A stretch of 64,000 nt of DNA from UKL13-3 sp943369665 (GTDB lineage Bacteria; Bacteroidota; Bacteroidia; UKL13-3). This document shows positions 7,525-17,276 of the stretch, one piece after another. Within the stretch, counting starts at the first letter, position 1; each line of letters starts with the position of its first letter. The notes beneath the pieces are model-generated. The model was not told the DNA's origin. It worked only from the letters and a program-made list of their open reading frames with translations, and made no database searches. The stretch is taken from NCBI GenBank assembly GCA_943369665.1, contig CALRNX020000002.1:1-64000 (forward strand), in the 5' to 3' direction. The position numbers were made by a program, and so were the translations under genes.

Positions 7525-10500
7525 CTATTTTTTCATTGTTTTCACAAAACGATTACGATCTGCAATATTAGCCTGTCTCATTTTAAATTCATCCTTCGAC
7601 AACTTTTCCAGATTGTCTTTTATATATTGATTGAACAACAAATCAGAAGCAACAATGTAGAGAATGTTCTTTTGGTACTTGAAAAAATACCAGCTGCCAT
7701 TTTTTGGTGATTGAATATACAACACAAAATCATCACCACTCCTCCGTTTGGTTATTTCCAATCGTCCTTTCACTTTGCGTTCCAATCGGTATTTTTCAAA
7801 TGAATTAATCCCCATATCCCCATCCGACATCATTGAACGTGTTGCAGGATTCCACTTCATGTTAAGCTCAGAAAAGAAAATTGTTTTTTGCAGATCGCTC
7901 ACCAATTTTAAACTATTATCCGAAACATCATCGGTCACTTTTCTTACCGCTTTTTCCTCTACTATTTCTGCCAAAGCCTTTTTCATAAAGTCTTCGGTGA
8001 AGGTTGGCGATTCGGCATTATCCGATTGATTATACAACGAATCGAACATTAATTTCAACGCGCTGGAAGGTATCGGGAAATTTAACAACGCAGCCAAATG
8101 CATTTTAAATGAAGTATCAACTGCATTAAAGGTAGCTGTACCCCCTGTTATAAACTCAAATTTACCAACATCATAACCAAACTTAAATCGACCTTCACCA
8201 ATCGTGTTTTGTGTCCGTTCATTCACTTTGATCATATTGCCCCTTAATGCTTCCTTAAACAATTTATCAGTAGGTCCCATTCGGAATTCTCCTTCTTTTT
8301 CATCAAAGTACAATACACCTTCTACTTTCATCAACTCAGGATCCGAGCCACTGCGCTTGCGCGTAAAAAATGCTGAATACGCATGTGCCGAATCGTTCGA
8401 AATATAAAAGCCATTTGTGAGCGCTTGTTTATTTTGATTGGTAATAGATGGTAATACATTGATAAAAACGGAATCGGGGTTAATCACAGCCGTATTTCTA
8501 AACCAATCGGTGCGTGGATAAGCCATATTATGTTGTGGCAAAAAGAATCCATCGTATTCCAGATTTTTGAGAATACTCTTCAGGAATACTTTTCCTTTAA
8601 ATTGAATTTTAGTTCCTGCATAAAAGTTAATATCCTCAGGGATATCTGTTTTTCCCAATAAATGATGCTCACCGTCAATTACAATTTCATTGAGCAGGAA
8701 TTTCTGCTTGTTCTTTTTCCGATCCACGTATTCATATGTTCCTGTTCCCTGCAGTAAATATTTACCGCCAATACGCAACGTTGCCTGTTCGATCTGGTGG
8801 TATTTTGTAACCGTATCAGCCGTAATTTTTGCATTGTATATTTCCTGAATATTAGCTCCCTCCTTGATCACCACTTTTTGGCTATCCGGGAAAATATGTG
8901 CGTCACCTACTGCTATGAACGGAATCTTTTTAGCATATAACGTATAATCGGTTAACCCGAGTGTTGTTATTGCCGTTCTAAAAGTTAATGAGTCCTGGCT
9001 TGCCCTTACCGACAATAAGAATGAGGAAGTTGCTTCACTTTGATCATTGGATAAAAAGTCAATATTCTTCTCATCCATAAACCAAATGAACTTATCAAAT
9101 GAACCTACATATAAGTTGATGGCAAAATCGGAATTAATTCCGGGAGTATTAAACGTAAAATCCCCACGTCTGCTGACAAGATTTACATCTCCTTTAACAG
9201 AAGCCGAACGGAAAGCAAACTTTGTGGAATCAGCATATGTTTTCAATTTAAACAAACCACTGTCTGTTTTAATATTATCCGGCTTAAATTGAAAAAGTGT
9301 AGATGTTAACTGGGCTTTTTCAATATTCACATCTCCGTTAGCAGTCATCTCGCCAGGTGTGAGTAGCAGCACCCCATTAAAACCAGCCCTGTTTTCAGAG
9401 ATTTTCATCTCTTCGGTTTTATTGTAAACAAGCAACGAATCACCATACGGCATCCATCGTTCATAAGTATTTACGGCTTCAACAGACGGATACAATGTAC
9501 TTCGCTTATTGCTAAAGGTTAAACAAGTTGCATTCATCGAATCGAGGAATAACTCAAATTTATTTGAATGCGATGTGGATGTTAAATAATCGATCGTACC
9601 TATCCCAAAGAAACCCGCATCACTTAGCTGCAATTCAATACTTGCACTTCCTTTTCCTTCATACACAGGATAGCGTGTTTCCCCAATCTTAAATCCTAAT
9701 GATTTATCTTCCTGCAATTTCAAATCAGCCCGCATCTCCGGGATAATCCCTCCCGGGTGAAACGTTCCTCCCAACAATAATGTTGTAAAATCCAGTTCAT
9801 TTAAACTATCAATGGTGAACGGATCGAGGGTAAATCCAAACCGTTTACGGTCGTAAATTCCATTGTATGTTGTGACCTTGTCATAATACACATTTGCACC
9901 TGTTTCTGATTTAAATACAGGATAACCCGGAAATTTTTTACGCCCGCTTTTATTAAAAGGATGATCGATATCCAATGTTCCGTAAATATTCTGCAATGCA
10001 CTTCTTACGGGCAGGTCCTCTCCTGTTTTTCCATCTTTATAATAAAACTTCAATGAATCCACATTGCTCAACCGGATCTGAAATTTATTGTAGTCAAACG
10101 AAAACCCATTCCCGTAAAAGTCTACTTTTCCCGCTCTCAACTTTCCTGAAAAATCCATATTGCGGTTACGCTTCATTGTTATCTGCTGATCCTTTGGAAC
10201 AATATATACATTCTGTGAATCGCTAAAGTAAAACTTAGGAACACCCTGCACATTCAAATCATTATTGATCAGACTTAATGTTGCATTCGGGTACCGTTTG
10301 ATAATGGAGAAAAAAGCGATTGCATCAAAATCTGTTTTACCTGCATGCGCATTCACATAATCGATCAATTTTTTGCGTACGGTAACATATTCCTTTTCAC
10401 TATCGTAAGTAATAAAGCCTTTATCATTTAACTCGATCATCTGGATTTTGATATCGCTTTTGTTACTCTTGAAAAAGTTAGCATAATCTGTGATATAAAA

Positions 10501-11859
10501 TCCTTTTATTTTATTTTTTTCAGTGTATTGCTTTACCCTCACCAACGGGTTGTAATCCAGCATTCCCTGGATCTTTTCGTACTTAATATCCCTGAAATAG
10601 TTAACCGACTCAAACTTTGCTGGTTGATTATCGTTGATCATGTCGATCTCAATTTTGGGATTGTCCAAAGGCCACTTGATCTCATCACAGTAAAATTCAA
10701 TATTATGGTACGTATCAAAAAACGGGGCTTGCGAAATTCCCTGATCACTCCTGTAAATGGATACAAAATCATTCTTCAGGCGATACGTAAATTCAATCTG
10801 TGGATGATAAATAGAATCTTTATCCACGTATATGATCACTTCGGCTTTTTGTGTATTTACGTGTTCTCCACGAACTATAATTTCAGTCGCTTTTACCTTT
10901 AAAGTAGGCCGCTCTTTGTAATAAAAAACCATTTGCGCTTTCACAGAGTCTACAGAAGTTCCGATAATAACCCGGCCCTTCATTCCAAATCCCCCACTAA
11001 ATTTCGACCTGCCAAAAGGATAGTCCTTGAGCACAGCTAAAAACGATTTGAATTGTGGATACACCGATCTGTCGCCAAGCGATTGTGCCATTGGCCTGTC
11101 AATTACTTTACCCGCCAAAGGCTTGGAAAACAACAATGGATAATAGAACAATGCCGAATCGGCTGTTACAAATCCAGAAGTAAAATCAATGGAGTATTTG
11201 AGCAGCTCGGCATACATATTTCCGGTGTCGATACCCACGCGAGTCCAATCCAACTTTCCTCCCTTTCCCATCCACTTATTTTGTGCCGGAAAATAAACCC
11301 CCGAAGTATTAAAAATTTCCAAGGTATCGCCCGGAGTGTAACAAACAAGGTCTGTGTTTTTAACCACAAATGCGGCCTCTCCTTTTGTTTGCAAGGTAAT
11401 ATCAGCATTGGTACTTGTCCATTTCATCACACCTTGTTCGGCTATGATATGGTCGGCAAAAATGTTCTTCGATATTTTCAGGAACTCCTTAAAATCATCT
11501 TTCGACTTGGCAAGTGAAAGATTAAGCGCCTTATGCCAACTGTCAAATTTTGGAACCTGGTTGTTTTCGATCAACCCGTTCATGGCCCTTAAGTAAAGGT
11601 CAAAAGTAGGAGCACCCATATTCAGGTTCACCATTTGGTTGGTTAGTTTAATAACCATCATCTTTTGAGGATTGGTGAGTTTTCCTGCGTTGTAGAACCC
11701 CAGAAAATCGCCCATTGCTTCCTGCGCACTCTTATTGCCCAATCCATCAATATGCTTTTCATAATCGGTACCAAACTGCACCAGGTCATAACTTAGTTGT
11801 GCTTTTGCTCCAAAGCTACTTACCAGAACAATACTCAGAAATATGAATCTTTTTAACAT
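7525..11859 (-). CDS. Giant secreted protein of unknown function
   Basis: The frame is open from 11889, but the ATG at 11859 (MLKRFIFLSI) starts a clean signal peptide ending near GAKAQ, so I chose it; the product is then 1,444 residues. Nothing in it matches a family I know. The body is a long run of short beta-strand-like stretches with many Asp, Tyr, Phe and Asn. Several segments share a layout such as KFQIRLSNVDSLKFYY, SSASVKGDVNLVSRRGDF and TLRIGGKYLLQGTGTYEY, which hints at a repetitive beta-helix or jelly-roll. No sorting domain, lipobox or membrane anchor is visible, and the Lys-rich end (ADRNRFVKTMKK) is not a T9SS signal. A periplasmic or outer-membrane-associated role is inference. 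plsY follows after 11 bases. Confidence 0.85.
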   Translation of the reverse strand: MLKRFIFLSIVLVSSFGAKAQLSYDLVQFGTDYEKHIDGLGNKSAQEAMGDFLGFYNAGKLTNPQKMMVIKLTNQMVNLNMGAPTFDLYLRAMNGLIENNQVPKFDSWHKALNLSLAKSKDDFKEFLKISKNIFADHIIAEQGVMKWTSTNADITLQTKGEAAFVVKNTDLVCYTPGDTLEIFNTSGVYFPAQNKWMGKGGKLDWTRVGIDTGNMYAELLKYSIDFTSGFVTADSALFYYPLLFSKPLAGKVIDRPMAQSLGDRSVYPQFKSFLAVLKDYPFGRSKFSGGFGMKGRVIIGTSVDSVKAQMVFYYKERPTLKVKATEIIVRGEHVNTQKAEVIIYVDKDSIYHPQIEFTYRLKNDFVSIYRSDQGISQAPFFDTYHNIEFYCDEIKWPLDNPKIEIDMINDNQPAKFESVNYFRDIKYEKIQGMLDYNPLVRVKQYTEKNKIKGFYITDYANFFKSNKSDIKIQMIELNDKGFITYDSEKEYVTVRKKLIDYVNAHAGKTDFDAIAFFSIIKRYPNATLSLINNDLNVQGVPKFYFSDSQNVYIVPKDQQITMKRNRNMDFSGKLRAGKVDFYGNGFSFDYNKFQIRLSNVDSLKFYYKDGKTGEDLPVRSALQNIYGTLDIDHPFNKSGRKKFPGYPVFKSETGANVYYDKVTTYNGIYDRKRFGFTLDPFTIDSLNELDFTTLLLGGTFHPGGIIPEMRADLKLQEDKSLGFKIGETRYPVYEGKGSASIELQLSDAGFFGIGTIDYLTSTSHSNKFELFLDSMNATCLTFSNKRSTLYPSVEAVNTYERWMPYGDSLLVYNKTEEMKISENRAGFNGVLLLTPGEMTANGDVNIEKAQLTSTLFQFKPDNIKTDSGLFKLKTYADSTKFAFRSASVKGDVNLVSRRGDFTFNTPGINSDFAINLYVGSFDKFIWFMDEKNIDFLSNDQSEATSSFLLSVRASQDSLTFRTAITTLGLTDYTLYAKKIPFIAVGDAHIFPDSQKVVIKEGANIQEIYNAKITADTVTKYHQIEQATLRIGGKYLLQGTGTYEYVDRKKNKQKFLLNEIVIDGEHHLLGKTDIPEDINFYAGTKIQFKGKVFLKSILKNLEYDGFFLPQHNMAYPRTDWFRNTAVINPDSVFINVLPSITNQNKQALTNGFYISNDSAHAYSAFFTRKRSGSDPELMKVEGVLYFDEKEGEFRMGPTDKLFKEALRGNMIKVNERTQNTIGEGRFKFGYDVGKFEFITGGTATFNAVDTSFKMHLAALLNFPIPSSALKLMFDSLYNQSDNAESPTFTEDFMKKALAEIVEEKAVRKVTDDVSDNSLKLVSDLQKTIFFSELNMKWNPATRSMMSDGDMGINSFEKYRLERKVKGRLEITKRRSGDDFVLYIQSPKNGSWYFFKYQKNILYIVASDLLFNQYIKDNLEKLSKDEFKMRQANIADRNRFVKTMKK

Positions 11860-11951
11860 GAATTCTTTAACGAAATTTTGAACAAGCAATGTATGAAATT
11901 TGGAATTATGTTTTGCGTTTATTGTGTTACAATAGATCGTTTATTGAAAAT

Positions 11952-11990
11952 AAAAAAGGCGCAAACCTGAAATTCATGTTTGCGCCTTTT
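11952..11990 (-). terminator. Intrinsic terminator of fabV
   Basis: A 13-bp perfect stem (AAAAGGCGCAAAC with GTTTGCGCCTTTT) with an 11-base loop, about 20 bases beyond the fabV stop. On the minus strand it ends in a T run. It also precedes the giant secreted-protein gene. Confidence 0.85.
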
Positions 11991-12010
11991 AGATTGTATA
12001 AACAACTTAT

Positions 12011-13201
12011 TTATTGCAATCCTTCTATTGCAATATTTTCATTTACATCTTCCTGGTAATTTACACCCTCAAATCCGAAACCAAATAAGTTTAGAAAATC
12101 TGATTTGTAACCGGCCAAGTCGCCAAGTTCGGGCAATGTTTCGGTTGTTGATCGTTTCCATAGTTCATCCACTTGCTGCTGAACGTCCGCCCTCATTTCC
12201 CAGTCGTCAACCCTAATCCTACCTTTTTCATCGGTAGCAATTGCACCATTGGTATACAAACGTTCGCTGAACAAACGTTGCATTTGCTCTATACAACCTT
12301 CATGAATTCCTTCTTTTTTCATTATTTTATACAATAATGAAATGTATAAAGGAATAACAGGAATAGCAGAACTTGCTTGCGTTACCAATGCTTTATTGAC
12401 CGAAACATAAGCATTTCCGTTTAAGCCTTTTAATTTATCCGTAATTTTAAAAGCTGTTGCTTCCAAATGATCTTTTGCAGCTCCAATTGTTCCTTTGCGG
12501 TAAACAGGCTCAGTTAAAGCCGGCCCAATATATGAATAAGCTACCGTCATCGCCTTATCCGATAAAACATCAGCTTTCACCAAAGCATCCATCCACATTT
12601 CCCAATCTTCACCACCCATCACGGCAACTGTATTTTCGATATCTTCTTGCGAGCACGGTTCGATGGTAATATCAGAAACAACACCTGTATGAAAGTCAAC
12701 CGTTTTATTCGTAAACGATTGCCCGATCGGCTTTAAGGTAGAACGATGCAATACACCTGTAACAGGATGCATTCTTACTGGTGAAGCCAAACTGTAAATC
12801 ACCAAATCAATCTTGCCCAAATCGGCTTTGATCAGGTCTATCGTTTTTGTTTTTATTTCATTCGAAAATGCATCTCCGTTGATGCTCTTTGCATACAGTC
12901 CTGCTTTTGTCGCTTCGGCTTGAAACGCTGCGCTATTGTACCAGCCGGGAGAAGCCGTTTTACCCACTCCAGGTTCTTTTTCAAAAAACACACCAATGGT
13001 TGCTGCTCCTGAACCAAATGCAGCGGTGATTCTTGAAGCAAGCCCAAAACCGGTTGACGCTCCGATAACCAATACATTTTTTGGACCTTCAATATGGCCT
13101 TTCGATTTTACATATGCTATTTGATTTAAAATGTTTTGCTCACAACCTTTGGGATGTGAAGTCAAACAAATAAATCCTCTCATTCTTGGTTCTATGATCA
13201 T
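12011..13201 (-). CDS. fabV: Trans-2-enoyl-ACP reductase FabV
   Basis: A 396-residue NADH-dependent enoyl reductase of the FabV/TER type, which performs the last step of the fatty acid elongation cycle. The N-terminus MIIEPRMRGFI and SHPKGC is typical. The coenzyme motif is GASTGFGLA (residues 48-56). The catalytic pair is Tyr234 and Lys243 in the Y-X8-K motif (YRKGTIGAAK). The C-terminal end carries GFGFEGVNYQEDV, also a family block. FabV enzymes are often insensitive to triclosan; no FabI gene is seen in the window, but that says little. It is a single gene with a strong terminator. Confidence 0.95.
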   Translation of the reverse strand: MIIEPRMRGFICLTSHPKGCEQNILNQIAYVKSKGHIEGPKNVLVIGASTGFGLASRITAAFGSGAATIGVFFEKEPGVGKTASPGWYNSAAFQAEATKAGLYAKSINGDAFSNEIKTKTIDLIKADLGKIDLVIYSLASPVRMHPVTGVLHRSTLKPIGQSFTNKTVDFHTGVVSDITIEPCSQEDIENTVAVMGGEDWEMWMDALVKADVLSDKAMTVAYSYIGPALTEPVYRKGTIGAAKDHLEATAFKITDKLKGLNGNAYVSVNKALVTQASSAIPVIPLYISLLYKIMKKEGIHEGCIEQMQRLFSERLYTNGAIATDEKGRIRVDDWEMRADVQQQVDELWKRSTTETLPELGDLAGYKSDFLNLFGFGFEGVNYQEDVNENIAIEGLQ

Positions 13202-13300
13202 ATCTTTAAATTTTAAATAATTTTTTCAGGCTTGGGTAATTCGCTTTTTGCTATTGGCCGATTACCATTATACTTATTAACAATACAATTAGCTCACTTG

Positions 13301-14065
13301 CTATGGCATTGCTTTCACGATATCAACAAAACTGCGGCTTTGCAATGCAGCTCCACCAACCAATGCCCCGTCAATATCAGGAGCCGAAAACAACTCCGCA
13401 GCATTATCTGCCTTTACGCTTCCTCCATATTGTATGGTTACATTCTCGGCAACAGTAGTGTTATATTTTACTTTTATCAAATTTCGAATAAAGGCATGCA
13501 CTTCCTGAGCTTGGGCCGTACTTGCTGTTTTGCCCGTTCCAATGGCCCATACCGGTTCATATGCAATCACCACATTGGCAAATTGTTCGGCAGTTAAGTG
13601 AAACAATCCTTCACTTACTTGTGCTTGTAATACTTCAAAATGTTTGTTGGCCTCTCGCTCTTCTAATGTTTCTCCACAGCAATAAATCGGAGACAACTCA
13701 TTTTTTAAAACCGCATCCACTTTACGTGCCAACCAATCATTGCTTTCATTAAAATATTGCCTGCGCTCACTATGACCTATAATAACATATGTGGCTCCAC
13801 AGCTTTTCAGCATACCCGCACTTACTTCCCCGGTATAAGCTCCACTATCGTGATTGCTGCAGTTCTGCGCCCCGCTAAATACATTTGTGTATTCCCCAAC
13901 CATCCTGCTCACAGCGTTTATATGAATAAATGGTGGTATGATCACTACCTGTGCCGAACCTTGGTATTCGTCTTTTACCATTCCGGTAATTTCCGTTACC
14001 AACCCCATTCCTTCTTCAAAATTTTTGTTCATTTTCCAGTTACCTGCAATAATTTTCTTTCTCAT
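13301..14065 (-). CDS. tpiA: Triosephosphate isomerase
   Basis: A 254-residue cytosolic glycolytic enzyme that interconverts dihydroxyacetone phosphate and glyceraldehyde 3-phosphate. All catalytic residues are present: Lys11 in GNWKMN, His98 in IIGHSERR, and Glu170 in AYEPVWAIGTG. The phosphate loop QYGGSVKADN and GALVGGAAL close the barrel. It stands alone, with fabV about 100 bases downstream and the GlmU-like gene upstream. Confidence 0.97.
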   Translation of the reverse strand: MRKKIIAGNWKMNKNFEEGMGLVTEITGMVKDEYQGSAQVVIIPPFIHINAVSRMVGEYTNVFSGAQNCSNHDSGAYTGEVSAGMLKSCGATYVIIGHSERRQYFNESNDWLARKVDAVLKNELSPIYCCGETLEEREANKHFEVLQAQVSEGLFHLTAEQFANVVIAYEPVWAIGTGKTASTAQAQEVHAFIRNLIKVKYNTTVAENVTIQYGGSVKADNAAELFSAPDIDGALVGGAALQSRSFVDIVKAMP

Positions 14066-14192
14066 ATATCAGTTTTCTGTTTGTTGTTTTCTGTTCATTG
14101 TTTGCAAAGCATGTATTTATCTTAGCCACAGATTGCGCAGATTATATTTATTAATCATTACACAATTGCCTGCTCTTTTCTGTACCTATCCG

Positions 14193-15392
14193 CTAATCAC
14201 CGGCACCTGAAGTCGTCTTTTCCCAAAATCGGTACTTCGCACTTTCATCATATACAGCTTTCAATAAGTCTTTTTCAATATCATCAAATTTCACACCCCT
14301 GCGGGCACACATTGCTTCAGCTGTAACAAATGCTTTTTTGATAATGAATGTTTCGAAACCCTGTGCTCCACCCCAGGCAAAACTCGGAACAAAATTGCGC
14401 GGAAATCCCGATCCAAATATATTGGCCGCAACACCTACAACAGTTCCTGTGTTAAACATGGTATTGATCCCGCATTTGGCATGATCAGCCATCATCAAGC
14501 CACAAAATGTCAATCCAGTTCGCTCAAAACGCTCGGTTCTATAGTTCCATAATTTAACTTCTTCGTAAGTGTTTTTAAGATTTGAGTTATTGGTATCAGC
14601 ACCAATATTACACCACTCTCCGATCACCGAATTACCTATAAACCCATCATGGCCTTTATTTGAATAAGCGAAAAATACCGCATTATTCACTTCACCTCCT
14701 ACTTTACAATACGGGCCAACTGTTGTTGCCGGATATATCTTCGCATCCATTTTTAAGCCCCCATGTTCACACAATGCAAATGGACCGCGAACTTTACAGC
14801 CTTCCATTATTTCGCTATCCTTACCAATATAAATACTACCCGTTGATGCATTTAAAATAGAAAACTCAACACTCGCACCTTCTTCAATAAAAATGCGCGT
14901 TGGCTTCACAACGCTATTGGTTTCCGATATGGGTTGCGAAACCCTTCCTTTTGTTAGTAATGTAAAATCCTCCTCAATGGCTTCTCCATTTTTAGAAAAG
15001 ATATCGTAGGTAAAACTGATCTTAATATGATTTGTTGAGGCCGATTCTTTGATCGATGTTGTTGCTGTTTCTTTCAAGCCGTTCACACATGCGGCAAGCA
15101 ACACATTATTGCTCATTAAAGCCTCTCCAACTTTAAGATCTTTTATTTCACTGATGATGGTTGTGTTGGGGAAAACAGCACCATTTATAAACACATTTGT
15201 TTCCTCTGAAACCAACGGAAACTTTGCCTGAAGATACGATTGCGTTTTGTACGAAGGTTTAACACCCAAATGACGCTCCCACTTTTCAGCAATTGTTAAA
15301 ATGCCACAACGGATCTCCGCCACCGGACGGGTAAACGTGAATGGCAACAGATTGCCTCTGTCTATTTCAGTTTCAAACAGGATATAGTTCAT
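14193..15392 (-). CDS. GlmU-like sugar nucleotidyltransferase (Bacteroidota type)
   Basis: A 399-residue protein that begins MNYILFETEIDRGNLLPFTF and has TRPVAEIRCGILTI soon after, the start typical of the alternative GlmU family in Bacteroidota. The N-terminal half is a reduced nucleotidyltransferase-like domain. From about residue 190 a left-handed beta-helix follows (GSIYIGKDSEIMEGCKVRGP, NSVIGEWCNIGADTNNSNLK), as in acetyltransferases. These proteins are thought to act in UDP-N-acetylglucosamine synthesis for the cell wall. Whether this one has both activities is not proved by sequence. Confidence 0.85.
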   Translation of the reverse strand: MNYILFETEIDRGNLLPFTFTRPVAEIRCGILTIAEKWERHLGVKPSYKTQSYLQAKFPLVSEETNVFINGAVFPNTTIISEIKDLKVGEALMSNNVLLAACVNGLKETATTSIKESASTNHIKISFTYDIFSKNGEAIEEDFTLLTKGRVSQPISETNSVVKPTRIFIEEGASVEFSILNASTGSIYIGKDSEIMEGCKVRGPFALCEHGGLKMDAKIYPATTVGPYCKVGGEVNNAVFFAYSNKGHDGFIGNSVIGEWCNIGADTNNSNLKNTYEEVKLWNYRTERFERTGLTFCGLMMADHAKCGINTMFNTGTVVGVAANIFGSGFPRNFVPSFAWGGAQGFETFIIKKAFVTAEAMCARRGVKFDDIEKDLLKAVYDESAKYRFWEKTTSGAGD

Positions 15393-15473
15393 GCTGCGAT
15401 ATTAAATAAATTATACCATGAATACTAAAATGGGGGTTAGGGATTAGGAGACAGTGATTAGCACACCTTCTGG

Positions 15474-15511
15474 CAAAAAAAATCCCGCCTGGCATAACTG
15501 CCGGACGGGAC
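15474..15511 (-). terminator. Intrinsic terminator of the L31 gene
   Basis: On the minus strand an 11-bp GC-rich stem with one internal mismatch (TCCCGTCCGGC with GCCAGGCGGGA) is followed by eight T. It lies about 25 bases beyond the L31 stop. Confidence 0.8.
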
Positions 15512-15536
15512 TTTAACAATTGTATTGCTACAATAA

Positions 15537-15788
15537 TTATTTCTTTTGAGCGTAACGTTTTTTGAACTTATCAATACGTCCTGCTGTATCGATCAACATA
15601 TTTGTTCCGGTAAAGAACGGATGTGATTTATGCGAAATCTCTAATTTGAATAATGGATACTCGTTACCGTCTTCCCATTTAATGGTTTCTTTAGTATCAA
15701 CTGTTGAGCGTGTTAAAAACGCATAGTCATTAGACATATCTTTAAATACTACATGTCTAAAGGTTTTTGGATGAATTTCTGGTTTCAT
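15537..15788 (-). CDS. rpmE2: 50S ribosomal protein L31, type B
   Basis: An 83-residue ribosomal protein. The frame extends upstream to 15836, but the conserved start is MKPEIHPKTFRHVVFKDMS at 15788, which I chose. The typical block KLEISHKSHPFFTGT near residues 42-56 lacks the zinc-binding Cys set of type A L31, so this is the zinc-free type. A hairpin lies in the leader just upstream (15808-15825). Type B copies are often induced when zinc is scarce where a type A copy also exists; no type A gene is visible in this window. Confidence 0.95.
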   Translation of the reverse strand: MKPEIHPKTFRHVVFKDMSNDYAFLTRSTVDTKETIKWEDGNEYPLFKLEISHKSHPFFTGTNMLIDTAGRIDKFKKRYAQKK

Positions 15789-15807
15789 GTTTTTTGTTTT
15801 TTTAAGT

Positions 15808-15825
15808 GTATGGTTTTTGCCATAC
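15808..15825 (-). promoter_or_regulatory. Hairpin in the L31 leader
   Basis: A 6-bp stem, GTATGG with CCATAC, with a CAAAAA loop on the minus strand, about 20 bases before the L31 start. It is short and may be chance, but ribosomal protein leaders often carry regulatory hairpins. Confidence 0.25.
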
Positions 15826-15964
15826 GTTAAGCTCATTTTCTTAATTTATACATTTGGTCCCAAAAGAAACCGCAATGGCTATTACTAGAAAATGAGGGGC
15901 AAAAATAACCAAATTTTGCTTTGTCCCAAATATTTTATCACAAAAAAATATTAGTCCTAAGGCA

Positions 15965-15993
15965 TTGAAATTACTGGGGTTCAGTTAAATTTG
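15965..15993 (+). promoter_or_regulatory. Promoter of the phosphoribosyltransferase gene
   Basis: TTG at 15965-15967 and TAAATTTG at 15986-15993 with an 18-base spacer, a full match to the Bacteroidota promoter. The gene start follows 18 bases later. Confidence 0.7.
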
Positions 15994-16011
15994 GTTCAAA
16001 TTTAAGGAAAC

Positions 16012-16518
16012 ATGAGCAGCCCTAACGTACAAATTTTAAACGATTTACAGGTAAAACAGATCATCAAACGCATTGCTTATCAGGTGTATGAAAACCATTT
16101 TAATGAAAAAAACCTGGTCATTGCGGGCATAGATGGCCGGGGTACGTATATCGCTCAACTGTTGTATGACGAATTGGTTTCAATTTCTAATATCAAAATT
16201 GAACTGCTCAACATCACCTTAGACAAGGTAAACCCTACAGGCAGTACTGTAAAACTTTCAAATGAAAATGCAAAAATTGCCGACAGGAATGTGATCGTAG
16301 TGGATGATGTATTAAACACAGGTCGCACATTGGTATACGCACTTACTCCTTTTATCCGTGCAAAGGCAAAAAGAATTCAAATTGCAGTATTGGTAGATAG
16401 AAACCACAAAGACTTTCCGGTAATGGCCGATTATACCGGTATGCAATTATCAACTACCCTTCAAGAACATGTTTCGGTGACGATTGAGAAAAAGAAAGTG
16501 AATGTGTATCTGAACTAA
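16012..16518 (+). CDS. Phosphoribosyltransferase family protein (PyrR-like)
   Basis: A 168-residue type I phosphoribosyltransferase. The PRPP-binding motif is VIVVDDVLNTGRTL near residues 94-107, with the IAGIDGRGTYIA loop near residues 38-49. The arrangement, with DVLNTGRTL and a late VLVDRNHKDFPV, is most like PyrR, which combines uracil phosphoribosyltransferase and pyr regulator activities. No pyrimidine genes are next to it, so regulation is doubtful and I give only the family. It has a clear promoter. Its stop overlaps the next start by one base (TAATG), so the two are coupled. Confidence 0.85.
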   Translation: MSSPNVQILNDLQVKQIIKRIAYQVYENHFNEKNLVIAGIDGRGTYIAQLLYDELVSISNIKIELLNITLDKVNPTGSTVKLSNENAKIADRNVIVVDDVLNTGRTLVYALTPFIRAKAKRIQIAVLVDRNHKDFPVMADYTGMQLSTTLQEHVSVTIEKKKVNVYLN

Positions 16519-17276
16519 TGGATATGGATGAGCTTGTTACAATTAAAGTATACTCTTATCAATATGAGCTGGCTGTCATTCGTGGGCGGCTTGAGGTTGA
16601 AGGCATCGAAAGTTTTGTACAAGACGAATTAATCGTACAAACCAATCCATTGTACTCAAATTTAGTTGGTGGGATTAAATTACAAGTAAGGCACAAAGAC
16701 GTTGAGATCTCTTTAAGAATTTTGCAAGAAGTTGGACATTCAGATACCCACTCAATTTCAGACGAAATTTTCCTAGCAAAATTTGAAAAACACCAAAAAA
16801 CAAGTTGGTTTAAAAATATAAGCTCGGCATATGGTTTGCTTATCTTTGCTACTCTCATCATTGGGTCAATTGTAACTGCAATTTACTATATCACAAAGCC
16901 TTCAATATATGAAATGTTAACCGAACGTACATGGTGCGTAAAAACAGTTAGGTATTTGAACAAGAACTTTAGGCCATACACAAATGCTTACATTACATTT
17001 TCGGGACCAGGATTTTGCGAAGAAACAATTCGATTCAATGCTAAAAATAAAATAGAACTCCCCGGATTTAACACTGAATCAATAATAGGAAGATGGGATT
17101 ATCAAAATGACAGTGTACGCATCAGTAACTGCAACAACTTCGACTACCTGTATAATGGTTTATTTTATGCCGACTTCATTAATGGAGGCCTTATCTTAAA
17201 ATCTTCAACTACAGAAATAATTTGTTATAGTTATAGTGCAGAACTCAGAAGTCAATTTTATGGCACTAACAGATAA
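16518..17276 (+). CDS. DUF2007 (putative signal-transducing) membrane protein
   Basis: A 252-residue protein with three parts. Residues 7-73 match the DUF2007 pattern (IKVYSYQYELAVIRGRLEVE, then a DELIVQ block and VGGIKLQV). One membrane segment spans about 105-126. Residues 140-252 form a small extracytoplasmic domain (TWCVKTVRYLNKNFRPY, LPGFNTESIIGRWDY) of the kind that measures a ligand or assumes a lipocalin-like fold. The role is unknown. The start overlaps the phosphoribosyltransferase stop by one base; a second ATG two codons later is an alternative. Its end overlaps a broken zinc-ribbon gene. Confidence 0.75.
   Translation: MDMDELVTIKVYSYQYELAVIRGRLEVEGIESFVQDELIVQTNPLYSNLVGGIKLQVRHKDVEISLRILQEVGHSDTHSISDEIFLAKFEKHQKTSWFKNISSAYGLLIFATLIIGSIVTAIYYITKPSIYEMLTERTWCVKTVRYLNKNFRPYTNAYITFSGPGFCEETIRFNAKNKIELPGFNTESIIGRWDYQNDSVRISNCNNFDYLYNGLFYADFINGGLILKSSTTEIICYSYSAELRSQFYGTNR

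Noticed and set aside
10528..10902. A 124-codon plus-strand frame in the same gene
   Set aside because: Same reason; repeated hydrophobic words are complements of the minus-strand codons.
11053..11517. A 154-codon plus-strand frame within the giant secreted-protein gene
   Set aside because: The minus-strand frame is continuous for over 1,400 codons; the plus frame has shadow-like composition and no domain.
14100..14150. Short GATTGCGCAGATTA-type word as a mobile repeat
   Set aside because: Similar words at 18530 and 19790 are loose and short; AT-rich chance cannot be excluded.
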